Shown here: positions 1 to 7,733 of the stretch, piece after piece
Numbering within the stretch: position 1 is the stretch's first letter
How the letters are laid out: each line of letters begins with the position of its first letter
Assembly (NCBI GenBank): GCA_026417975.1
Contig: JAOACD010000003.1
Span: 124,001-188,000 of the forward strand
Direction: 5' to 3'
DNA from: Melioribacter sp.
Lineage (GTDB): Bacteria > Bacteroidota > Ignavibacteria > Ignavibacteriales > Melioribacteraceae
DNA: 64,000 bases
The notes under the pieces: generated by a model
What the model was told of the DNA's origin: nothing
Databases searched by the model: none
Seen by the model: only the letters and a program-made list of their open reading frames with translations
Program-made: the position numbers and the translations under genes

Positions 1-212
1 TTTCCAATTAAGTAAGTTGAAAATAAAGTATCTATTCTCCTTACTTCTTTAAAGCTAGCATTTATAGCTTTATTTGCAGTGACTTCGTTTACTCCACGCA
101 CTTGTATTTCAACAGTACTACCCATAGCTATAGTGGTGCGCTTAAAAGTTTTTTCTTTGCTGCATGCGATTAAAAAAATTAAAATTAGTATGTATGTGAT
201 ATATTTTTTCAT
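1..212 (-). CDS. apbE: FAD:protein FMN transferase (ApbE), 5' part only
   Basis: Partial gene: about 70 N-terminal codons are visible, and the rest lies beyond base 1. The start is the ATG whose complement is at 210-212, directly abutting the rnfA stop. The product opens with a lipoprotein signal (LIFLIAC-SKEK). It continues with MGSTVEIQV and a later RRIDTLFSTY segment, which match the start of the ApbE fold. ApbE enzymes cleave FAD and attach FMN covalently to a threonine of RnfG and RnfD (established for the family). Its place as last visible gene of the rnf operon fits that role. The FAD- and Mg-binding residues are outside the window. Confidence 0.85.
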   Translation of the reverse strand, partial: MKKYITYILILIFLIACSKEKTFKRTTIAMGSTVEIQVRGVNEVTANKAINASFKEVRRIDTLFSTYLIG

Positions 213-785
213 TTAAATCATTCCTGCAAAACCCATAAATGCTAATGCTAAAAGTCCTGCTGTAATTAACGTAATAGGTGCACCACGAAAAGCTTTTGGA
301 ACATCAGCTAATTCTAGCTCTTCTCTTATTCCTGCCATAATTAATAATGCTAGTGTAAATCCTACGCCTGCACCAATTCCAAAAAATATACTTTGAAGAA
401 ATGAGTAATTTCGCATAGATAAAATTAATGCTAAGCCAAGTATGGCACAATTAGTTGTAATTAATGGTAGAAAGATTCCTAAAGCTCTATAAAGTGTAGG
501 ACTAATTTTTTTTATAAACATTTCTACGAATTGAACGAGTGAAGCAATAACAAGTATAAAAGATGGAATTTGTAGAAAATCGAGATTGTATGGAACAAGA
601 ATCTTAAAGTATAGAATCCAACTTACAACAGCAGTTAAAGTCATTACAAAAGTTGTAGCAATTCCCATTGAAACTGCAGAAGAAATTTTATTTGAAACTC
701 CTATAAATGGACATATTCCTAAGAACATTGATAGCACAAAGTTATTCACAAGAGCAGCTGATATGAAGACAATTAATAAATCCAT
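213..785 (-). CDS. rnfA: Rnf complex integral membrane subunit RnfA
   Basis: A 190-residue, very hydrophobic protein with about six membrane helices. Its opening MDLLIVFISAALVNNFVLS and the following LGICPFIGVS are the classic RnfA/NqrE signature, including the conserved cysteine that helps hold an iron-sulfur centre inside the membrane. RnfA and RnfE form an inverted pair that carries electrons across the membrane in ferredoxin:NAD oxidoreductase. A GGAGG ribosome site precedes the start, and the gene lies 9 bases after rnfE. It was assigned to Rnf rather than Nqr because the neighbouring C subunit carries two ferredoxin-type clusters. Confidence 0.95.
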   Translation of the reverse strand: MDLLIVFISAALVNNFVLSMFLGICPFIGVSNKISSAVSMGIATTFVMTLTAVVSWILYFKILVPYNLDFLQIPSFILVIASLVQFVEMFIKKISPTLYRALGIFLPLITTNCAILGLALILSMRNYSFLQSIFFGIGAGVGFTLALLIMAGIREELELADVPKAFRGAPITLITAGLLALAFMGFAGMI

Positions 786-794
786 TATACCTCC

Positions 795-1478
795 TTAGTT
801 GCTTGATTTAATGGACAAATGAGTTGACGACATTTTATCTTTATATTTTTCAATTAGTGTATTATGTTCTATTTTCTTTTTTCTTTCAATGATTGAATTT
901 GAAATTCCCATTAATAAACCTAATGTTATAAAAGCGCCAGCAGGTAAAATCATAACAAGCAAAGGTTCAAATGATAAAGGTAATATTTGATAGCCAAGTA
1001 TTGTTCTTGAACCTAGTAATTCTCTAATACTTCCCATAACTGTTAATGCAATAAAAAAACCTGCCCCATTACCAAGTGCATCGAGTATTGCTCGTATAGG
1101 TGGATTTTTTGAAGCAAATGCTTCTGCTCTGCCTAGTATAATACAATTAACAACTATTAAGGGAACGAATGGACCAAGAGCTTTGCTTAATACAGGAAAT
1201 TTTGCTTTCATTATTAAATCTGCTATAGTAACAAAAGTGGCTATAATTACAATATAAGCTGCAATTCTTACTTGGTTAGGAATTATTTTACGTAAGCAAG
1301 AGATTAAAAAGCTTGAGAATATAAGAACGAAAGTAGTAGCCAAAGACATAGCAATTCCATTAATTGCTGATACAGTCACAGCTAAGGTTGGGCACATTCC
1401 TAAAATTTGTTTAAATGTGGGGTTTATTTCCCATATACCTTTAAAGAATTCATGCCAATAACTTACTTGTTTTTTCAT
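795..1478 (-). CDS. rnfE: Rnf complex integral membrane subunit RnfE
   Basis: A 227-residue membrane protein homologous to RnfE/NqrD, with an N-terminal FFKGIWEINPTFKQILGMCP segment typical of the family and a second conserved cysteine motif (NCIILGRAEAFA). It is the partner of RnfA in the membrane part of the Rnf ion pump. The start overlaps the rnfG stop by four bases (ATGA), so translation is probably coupled. The C-terminus has a short charged tail, as in other RnfE proteins. Confidence 0.95.
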   Translation of the reverse strand: MKKQVSYWHEFFKGIWEINPTFKQILGMCPTLAVTVSAINGIAMSLATTFVLIFSSFLISCLRKIIPNQVRIAAYIVIIATFVTIADLIMKAKFPVLSKALGPFVPLIVVNCIILGRAEAFASKNPPIRAILDALGNGAGFFIALTVMGSIRELLGSRTILGYQILPLSFEPLLVMILPAGAFITLGLLMGISNSIIERKKKIEHNTLIEKYKDKMSSTHLSIKSSN

Positions 1479-2038
1479 AGCAAGCCTCTTTCTTTAAGAC
1501 TTCTTGCTTTTTGAATCCCTTCGTTAATTATTGCAACTACAGATTTTGAAGATATTGTTGCTCCAGTGATTGTTTGTATTTCGTTTGGTTTAACAGGGGG
1601 TTTTCCTTTTATCCATTCAATTTTTGGAAATGCCAGAAGGCCTTTAAACTGATTTTTAAAAGATTCTTCTGTAATCTTTGTGCCTAAACCAGGAGTTTCA
1701 ACTTGTTCTAAAATTTCAAGAGAAGTTGTTTTAGTTAAATCCTGGGTTAGTCCAATCATTAATCTAATTTTTCCCTGAAATCCGTTCCCTTCGTATGCTA
1801 ATGAATAACCTATTAAATTTTTATTTGCATTGTAAACTTTATAGATTTCAATCTCTGTTGTGTTTATCTTTTCATAATACTTTCCCTCTGGTTGTACTAA
1901 AAAAATTCCCTTCTCAGTTTCTGCATTTTTATTTTCTGCTATTAATGGACTTGCCCATTTATTTATTATTGACAATAAACCTCCTGAAATGGCTCCAATA
2001 ATTGTTAAAGTAGCGATTATATGAATTACTTTTTTCAT
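1475..2038 (-). CDS. rnfG: Rnf complex FMN-binding subunit RnfG
   Basis: 187 residues: one N-terminal membrane helix (about 5-25), then an extracytoplasmic FMN-binding domain. The TGATISS motif near the C-terminus (Thr161) is the flavinylation site where ApbE attaches FMN through a phosphoester bond. The gene overlaps rnfD by one base (TAATG) and rnfE by four. An apbE gene in the same operon supports a working covalent flavin. Family and motif are clear; the ion that is pumped cannot be read from the sequence. Confidence 0.94.
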   Translation of the reverse strand: MKKVIHIIATLTIIGAISGGLLSIINKWASPLIAENKNAETEKGIFLVQPEGKYYEKINTTEIEIYKVYNANKNLIGYSLAYEGNGFQGKIRLMIGLTQDLTKTTSLEILEQVETPGLGTKITEESFKNQFKGLLAFPKIEWIKGKPPVKPNEIQTITGATISSKSVVAIINEGIQKARSLKERGLL

Positions 2039-3000
2039 TACTTTTCTCCAAAAGTTCTTGGTTCAGTCAAACGATTTATTAATGGGACGAAAGCATTCAT
2101 AATTAATATTGCATACATTACACCTTCTGGTAAACCTCCAAAAATTCTTATTATCACTACAATTAGAGATATACAAAATCCAAAAATCCACATTCCTTTT
2201 GCTGTTATTGGAGAAGTAACCCAATCTGTTGCCATAAAAAAGGTGCCAAGTAAAAAACCACCAGCAAATAAGTGAAATAAAGGGTTTGGATATTTTATTG
2301 GATCAATTAACCAAAAAATTCCACTGAATAAAATCATTCCTAGAATCATTGATACTGGAATTCTCCAATTAACTATCTTAACTACTATGAGAAAAATTCC
2401 TCCAATTAAAATTGCAATTGCAGATGTTTCACCTATTGAACCTCCAATATTTCCAATTATCATTGGTTTAAGTTGAGTTAATACTCTATCGAATTTATAT
2501 GCTGCTAATGGAGTAGCAGATGTAATAGTGTCTACTGAAAAATTAGGTTTTGTCCATGTTGTCATTGCAACTGGGAATGCTGCTTGAAGAAAAGCTCGCC
2601 CAATTAAAGCAGGATTAAAGATATTAAATCCGAGTCCTCCGAATAATTCTTTGCCTATTGCAATTGAAAATACTGCGCCAATAGCAGTAGCAGTTAAAGA
2701 AAAATTAGGTGGGAGTACCAAACCAAGCAAAATACCTGTAACAACTGCACTGCCATCATCAATGGTTATTTTCATTTTTCTAATTTTTTTAATAATAGCT
2801 TCGGTAACAATAGCAAAGAAAACACTTACAGCAATAATTAATAGCTGATAAATTCCAAAAAATATTATACCTGAAATTAAAGGTGGTAAAAGTGATAATA
2901 CTACAAACCACATTACTTTTTTTGTTGACCATTTTGAGTGAATGTGTGGTGAGCTACTTAACTCTAATTTGTTAATGAATTTTGATGTTGAATTTTCCAT
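2038..3000 (-). CDS. rnfD: Rnf complex membrane subunit RnfD
   Basis: 320 residues with about nine membrane segments, related to NqrB/RnfD. The TSATPLAAYKF stretch holds Thr163, the expected covalent FMN site (family motif S-[GA]-A-T-P-L). The N-terminus SSPHIHSKWSTKKVMW and the C-terminal ITAKGMWIFG region also match RnfD. It starts a tightly packed D-G-E-A-apbE run. A 216-base non-coding gap separates it from rnfC, which is unusual because C and D are normally adjacent. Confidence 0.94.
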   Translation of the reverse strand: MENSTSKFINKLELSSSPHIHSKWSTKKVMWFVVLSLLPPLISGIIFFGIYQLLIIAVSVFFAIVTEAIIKKIRKMKITIDDGSAVVTGILLGLVLPPNFSLTATAIGAVFSIAIGKELFGGLGFNIFNPALIGRAFLQAAFPVAMTTWTKPNFSVDTITSATPLAAYKFDRVLTQLKPMIIGNIGGSIGETSAIAILIGGIFLIVVKIVNWRIPVSMILGMILFSGIFWLIDPIKYPNPLFHLFAGGFLLGTFFMATDWVTSPITAKGMWIFGFCISLIVVIIRIFGGLPEGVMYAILIMNAFVPLINRLTEPRTFGEK

Positions 3001-3216
3001 ATTTTTTATTTTAAAAAGTTATTTATAATCCTTAAGTATTATTCATTTTTTATGATATATTTTTCTAGCCTTCAAAATCGCAAGTTCTGATTTTTCTGAA
3101 TTTTTATGTTATGTGGACTTAACAAATTTTCTCAGGATTTACATTGTTTTTTCTTTATTATTTTAAGCTAAGTTGGAACCATATTTTCTTACACTTAGTT
3201 TTCAAATTGGTTAATT

Positions 3217-4539
3217 TCAATTAAGAATCTTTGACATTTTTTGTTTACCTAATCTAATCCATTGAACTAAAGGTATATTAGCTGGACAATTATAAGTACA
3301 TGTTCCACATTCCATACATATAGAAACATTTAACTCTTTTGCTTCTTGGTATTTTTCGTTTTGAATTAAACGGACTAGACGCGTTGGAATTAAATTTAGT
3401 GGGCAAACTTCAACACATTTTCCACATTTTAGGCAATTTGTTTCTTTGAAATATTTCATCTCTTCTTTTGTTAATACAATGATACCAGAAGTTGCTTTTG
3501 TGATGGGAGTTAATAAATCATATTGAGCGAAGCCCATCATTGGTCCACCAACAATTACTTTTTTTACATCATCAGTAAAACCACCACAATAATTAATAAT
3601 ATCTATCAAGGGTGTTCCAATTCTAGCGATTAGATTTTTTGGTTGTTTGATACCTTTACCGGTTACAGTTAAATAAGCTTTAATCTGAGGTTCACCTTTT
3701 ACAATTGCATCATAAACTGAAACAACAGTTCCAACATTTTGAATTATGCAACCAACATCAAACGGTAATTTTCCTATAGGTACTTCTTTTCCAGTTATTG
3801 CTTTTATTAACATCTTTTCAGCGCCTTGAGGATATTTTGTTTTTAGGATTACAATAGAAATTTCAGGGAAATTTAGCAGAGCTGTTTTTAATTTGGCTAT
3901 AGCTTCTTCTTTATTGTCTTCTATTCCTATTATTGCTTTTTTAACATTTATAGCTTTCATTACTAATTTCAATCCATAAATAACATCTTGAGTTCTTTCG
4001 ATTAATAAACGATAGTCTCTTGTAATGTAAGGTTCACATTCGCACGCATTTAAAATTAAGTAGTCAATTTTCTTATCATCGGGCGGAGAAAGTTTAACAT
4101 GAGTAGGAAATGCAGCGCCGCCTAATCCAACAATTCCTGCTTCCTTTATTCTTTGTTTAATTTCATCAGGTGTAATTTTTTCAAAGTTTAAAGCAGGCAT
4201 TTTTATATGTTCTTCAGTTTCTAAGGTATCAATAAAAATTGAATCTACTAAAATGCCATTAACATTTACTTGGCTACTGATTTTTGTGACTTTTCCAGTT
4301 ACAGAACTGTGGATATTCGATGAGATGAATCCATCTACTTCAGCTATAAGTTCACCTGTCTTTACTACACTTCCTTTTCTTACTAATGGTTTTGCGGGTT
4401 TACCAGCGTGTTGAGAAACAGGAATGATAATTTGTTTTGGTATAGGAATTTGTTCGAAAGGAAGTAACTTTGTTAATTCCTTAAAATCTTTGGGATGAAC
4501 ACCGCCATTGAATGACTTTTTGGTATAGAATTTTAGCAT
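3217..4539 (-). CDS. rnfC: Rnf complex iron-sulfur/NADH-binding subunit RnfC
   Basis: 440 residues. The N-terminal FNGGVHP segment and a barrel-sandwich region (about 30-110) are typical of RnfC. A Rossmann-type flavin/NADH region contains GIVGLGGAAFPTHVKLSPP (about 137-155). Two 4Fe-4S ferredoxin motifs follow, CLKCGKCVEVCP (369-380) and CMECGTCTYNCP (408-419). RnfC is the peripheral subunit that exchanges electrons with NAD(H). It is the first visible gene of the rnf cluster on this strand. rnfB, often adjacent, is absent upstream, where a phosphoesterase gene lies instead. Confidence 0.95.
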   Translation of the reverse strand: MLKFYTKKSFNGGVHPKDFKELTKLLPFEQIPIPKQIIIPVSQHAGKPAKPLVRKGSVVKTGELIAEVDGFISSNIHSSVTGKVTKISSQVNVNGILVDSIFIDTLETEEHIKMPALNFEKITPDEIKQRIKEAGIVGLGGAAFPTHVKLSPPDDKKIDYLILNACECEPYITRDYRLLIERTQDVIYGLKLVMKAINVKKAIIGIEDNKEEAIAKLKTALLNFPEISIVILKTKYPQGAEKMLIKAITGKEVPIGKLPFDVGCIIQNVGTVVSVYDAIVKGEPQIKAYLTVTGKGIKQPKNLIARIGTPLIDIINYCGGFTDDVKKVIVGGPMMGFAQYDLLTPITKATSGIIVLTKEEMKYFKETNCLKCGKCVEVCPLNLIPTRLVRLIQNEKYQEAKELNVSICMECGTCTYNCPANIPLVQWIRLGKQKMSKILN

Positions 4540-4725
4540 ATTTTTCTCTATTTAGACGCAGAATAATAAAATTATCATGTTTTATGCCATTTTTTTTTGT
4601 GGTTAACAGTTTTATGAATAAAATATCTTTTGAATATTAAGTTATATTTGATATAAAATAAGCTAATCGGAGATTGAATTGGTTTTATTTTTCAGAAGTG
4701 AAAAAAATAATATACTATATGAGAA

Positions 4726-5652
4726 TTAAATAGTGAGCGTTAATTCGGCAGGATTACTTACAATTTCATTAATAGGTTCGAAGTTAAGTAATTTTAATTT
4801 ACTTTGAATAATTTTTTCATTTACATCTATGATGAAAAATCCATATTCCTTTATATCATTATTTTCTACCGAGCCACCAGCGTTGAAAAATTTTATTCCT
4901 TTTCTTTGATATTCTAATAATTCGTGGCTATGTCCGTGTAAGACAGCTTTAATATTTCTCTTTTTGAATAACTTAATTAGCTTTTTTTTACCTCTTAATT
5001 TCATTGTATAACTTTCAATTTTACCCCATAATGCATTAAATGAACTTGATGATTTCATCTTTTTCTTGTAGAAATGATGGTGAATCATAATAAGTTTTAT
5101 TTTGCTTTTTAGTATTGGAAAGTCTAGCAGTTTTTTTAGTTCAAGTCTTTGTTGTTTAGAAACTTTGCCGTTTGATGCAAAGGGATTTTTTATTTTAGAG
5201 TATTTATCTACTGAATTTAATCCTATAAGAGCAATATTATTTATTATTTTTGCATAAGGAAAAATATTTTTGGAAACTGTAATTGTATTTTCAAAAAGTT
5301 CTTTAAAGTATTGGAAAAACACTTGTACTTTTTTTTCATAATTAGTTTTGTAACATTTTTGGGGGAAATTATAAATATCGCTCATTACCTGAACACCACC
5401 GAAAATATCATGATTACCTATTATAATTGAGGTTTTGGAAGAATCAAAAAGATTGTATGTTTCAAGAATCTTTCTTAGAATTATGTAGTCATTTTCATTA
5501 GAATTGTCTGAAATGTCACCAGTAATTATTAAATGATCTACGTTCTCTTCTAATGCGCTTTCTATAATTTTTTTTGTTCTTTCAATATTTTGCTTCTTGT
5601 AATTGAAGCAAATATGTAAATCGGAAATATGAGCTAATTTTACGTTTTCCAT
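4726..5652 (-). CDS. Calcineurin-like metallophosphoesterase
   Basis: 308 residues with the full metallophosphoesterase motif set: ISDLHI near residue 10, TGDISD, IIGNHDIFGG, MIHHHF and HGHSHE. These supply two-metal ligands; the NAGGS segment is also usual. Relatives include CpdA-type cyclic-nucleotide phosphodiesterases and other phosphoesterases, so the substrate is not known. No signal peptide is visible, so it is probably cytoplasmic. The ATG sits in the loop of a small inverted repeat (5641-5658) and has no clear ribosome site. The upstream region, shared with the divergent operon at 5827, carries 11-bp-phased TTAAGA repeats that could place the gene under a PhoB/OmpR-type regulator. 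Confidence 0.88.
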   Translation of the reverse strand: MENVKLAHISDLHICFNYKKQNIERTKKIIESALEENVDHLIITGDISDNSNENDYIILRKILETYNLFDSSKTSIIIGNHDIFGGVQVMSDIYNFPQKCYKTNYEKKVQVFFQYFKELFENTITVSKNIFPYAKIINNIALIGLNSVDKYSKIKNPFASNGKVSKQQRLELKKLLDFPILKSKIKLIMIHHHFYKKKMKSSSSFNALWGKIESYTMKLRGKKKLIKLFKKRNIKAVLHGHSHELLEYQRKGIKFFNAGGSVENNDIKEYGFFIIDVNEKIIQSKLKLLNFEPINEIVSNPAELTLTI

Positions 5653-5661
5653 AACGTAAAA

Positions 5662-5778
5662 TTAAGAAATAAGTGTTAAGAAAAGTTTAAGAATGTATTA
5701 AGAAACCGTTAAGATTTTTAAAAGTGATGAGTAAACTTTTTAACAATTTATTAATTTTTATTTAATGATTGCTTAATA
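5662..5778. promoter_or_regulatory. 11-bp-phased direct repeats, candidate PhoB/OmpR-family operator
   Basis: TTAAGA occurs at 5662, 5676, 5687, 5698 and 5709, so the last four copies are exactly 11 bp apart. A second run of TTAA cores lies at 5740, 5751, 5762 and 5773, again exactly 11 bp apart. Tandem direct repeats at 11-bp spacing are the hallmark of winged-helix response regulators such as PhoB and PhoP; Bacillus PhoP boxes are TTAACA-like. The region lies between the divergent metallophosphoesterase and the sugar operon starting at 5827. The repeats are seen directly; the regulator is inferred. AT-rich DNA makes single TTAA cores cheap, but the phasing is not. Confidence 0.6.
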
Positions 5779-5826
5779 GTAAGTTTATAAATTTTAATTA
5801 ATTTTACATTTCAAAAACGAGATTTT

Positions 5827-6834
5827 ATGAAGAAAAAGATTTTGTTCATTTGCGGTTCTCTTAATCAAACAACTATGATGCATAAAATTTCTATGCATCT
5901 TCAAAATTATGATTGTTATTTTACTCCATATTATGCTGACGGTTTTTTAGGATGGCTTGCTAAAAAAGGAGTTCTTGATTTTACAATCCTTGGGGGCAAT
6001 TTTAAAAAACAGACCGAAGAATATCTAAGAGATAATAATCTTACGGTTGATTATAAGGGCCTTACTAATAATTATGATTTGGTATATACTTGCGCAGATT
6101 TAATTGTGCCAAAGAATATAAGAAATAAAAAAGTTATTTTAGTGCAAGAAGGTATGACAGACCCAGAAAATTTTGCTTTTTATCTTGTTAAGTATTTTAA
6201 TTTTCCTCGTTGGATAGCAAGTACATCAACTATGGGCATGTCTGATATGTATGATATCTTTTGTGTAGCATCTGAAGGGTACAAGGAATTATTTATAAGA
6301 AAGGGAGTAAAGCCGGAAAAAATTGTAGTAACCGGAATTCCAAATTTTGATAATGCAAATAAATACTTAATTAACGATTTTCCTTATAAAAATTATGTTT
6401 TGGTTGCAACATCAGATGCACGTGAAACCTTTAAATACGAAAACAGGAAAAAATTTATTAAAGAATGTTTGAAGATAGCTAATGGTCGACAACTAATTTT
6501 TAAACTTCATCCAAACGAAAAATATGAAAGAGCTGCACGTGAGATTAATAAATATGCACCTGGAGCTATAATTTTTAAAGATGGGAATATAAATCACATG
6601 ATTGCCAATTGTGATGTTTTAATTACAAAGTATTCTTCGGTTGTATATATTGGTCTTGCATTAGGAAAGGAAGTTTATTCATCGTTTGACATCAATGAAC
6701 TAAAAAGATTAATGCCAATACAAAACAATGGGACATCTGCAGAAAGGATAGCAAGGATTGGCATTTATTTGCTTGAAGAACAAGATTATTCAATTGAAGA
6801 AATACATAATAATTATGAGTTAAAAGCAGTTTGA
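5827..6834 (+). CDS. GT-B-fold transferase, CDP-glycerol glycerophosphotransferase-like
   Basis: 335 residues, no signal peptide. The C-terminal half reads like GT-B enzymes of the CDP-glycerol phosphotransferase / UDP-GlcNAc 2-epimerase-like group: VTGIPNFDN, then FKLHPNEK, then MIANCDVLITKYSSVVYIGL (nucleotide-sugar pocket with the conserved S-S). It probably transfers or processes a glycosyl or polyol-phosphate unit. It is the first gene of the sugar operon and lies behind the 11-bp repeat array, with 59 bases to the next gene. The exact donor and acceptor cannot be told from the sequence, and a true epimerase role is less likely. Confidence 0.7.
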   Translation: MKKKILFICGSLNQTTMMHKISMHLQNYDCYFTPYYADGFLGWLAKKGVLDFTILGGNFKKQTEEYLRDNNLTVDYKGLTNNYDLVYTCADLIVPKNIRNKKVILVQEGMTDPENFAFYLVKYFNFPRWIASTSTMGMSDMYDIFCVASEGYKELFIRKGVKPEKIVVTGIPNFDNANKYLINDFPYKNYVLVATSDARETFKYENRKKFIKECLKIANGRQLIFKLHPNEKYERAAREINKYAPGAIIFKDGNINHMIANCDVLITKYSSVVYIGLALGKEVYSSFDINELKRLMPIQNNGTSAERIARIGIYLLEEQDYSIEEIHNNYELKAV

Positions 6835-6893
6835 AAAGTCTTGATGAAGTTTTTTAATTTAATTGAAGACATCAAAAAAGTATATAAATAAAA

Positions 6894-7724
6894 ATGAAAA
6901 TCGTAACAGTAATTCAAGCAAGGATGTCTTCAACAAGACTTCCAGGAAAAGTAATGTTGCCAATCCTTGGAAAGCCATTATTAATAAGAATGATTGAAAG
7001 AGTAAAGCACTCAAAGTTCATTGGAGAACTCGTAGTTGCTACTTCCCAAAATCCTGAAGATGATCAAATAGAATTGCTTTGCCTTGAGCATAACTTAAAT
7101 TGTTTTCGTGGACATTTAACAGATTTATTAGATCGACATTACCAAGTTGGAAAACTATATAATGCAGATGCGGTTGTTAAGATACCTTCGGATTGTCCTT
7201 TAATTGATCCTCAAATAATAGATACTGTATTAAAATTTTATATAGAAAACAGTGATAAATATGATTATGTAAGTAACCTTCATCCTGCAACATATCCAGA
7301 TGGAAACGATGTTGAAGTTATTTCGTTTTATGCACTTGAAAAGGCTTGGAAAGAAGCAAAAAAGGATTTTGAACGCGAGCATACTACACCATATATATGG
7401 GAAAATCCTGATAAATTTAGAATAGGAAATGTAGTTTGGGAAACTGGACTCGATTATTCAACTACGCATCGATGGACTATAGATTTTGAAGAGGATTATA
7501 TATTTATCAAAAGAGTTTACGAAGAATTGTATGAAAAAGATTATCCTTTTGGAATTTATGATATACTCTCTTTAATAAATCAAAAGCCAGAAATCTACGA
7601 GATTAATAAAAAATACCTTGGGAAATATTGGTATGAAAATTACTTAGATGAATTAAAAAATATAGATGAATATAAATCTAAGATTAATAAGAAATTGGAA
7701 CTAAACGAAGAAACCAATAAATGA
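6894..7724 (+). CDS. SpsF-type cytidylyltransferase
   Basis: 276 residues with an N-terminal nucleotidyltransferase fold. VIQARMSSTRLPGKVMLP (about 6-23) is the SpsF/NeuA-like nucleotide-binding loop, and the KIPSDCPLIDP segment carries the metal-binding aspartate. SpsF family members (COG1861) are found in sugar operons together with NeuB-type synthases, where they are taken to activate the keto-acid sugar as CMP-sugar. The neighbours here, a NeuB-like synthase, phosphatase, aminotransferase and SDR, support this. It lies 9 bases before the aminotransferase, in an evident operon. Substrate is inferred only. Confidence 0.85.
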   Translation: MKIVTVIQARMSSTRLPGKVMLPILGKPLLIRMIERVKHSKFIGELVVATSQNPEDDQIELLCLEHNLNCFRGHLTDLLDRHYQVGKLYNADAVVKIPSDCPLIDPQIIDTVLKFYIENSDKYDYVSNLHPATYPDGNDVEVISFYALEKAWKEAKKDFEREHTTPYIWENPDKFRIGNVVWETGLDYSTTHRWTIDFEEDYIFIKRVYEELYEKDYPFGIYDILSLINQKPEIYEINKKYLGKYWYENYLDELKNIDEYKSKINKKLELNEETNK

Positions 7725-7733
7725 GATATTTAT

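Noticed and set aside
213-4539. Na+-pumping NQR instead of Rnf
   Set aside because: The C subunit has two ferredoxin-type clusters and RnfC motifs, and there is no NqrA or NqrF; the D-G-E-A order is Rnf.
5662-5778. Could the TTAAGA repeats be a CRISPR array?
   Set aside because: Repeats are only 6-7 bases with 4-5-base spacers; CRISPR repeats are longer and have 25-40-base spacers.
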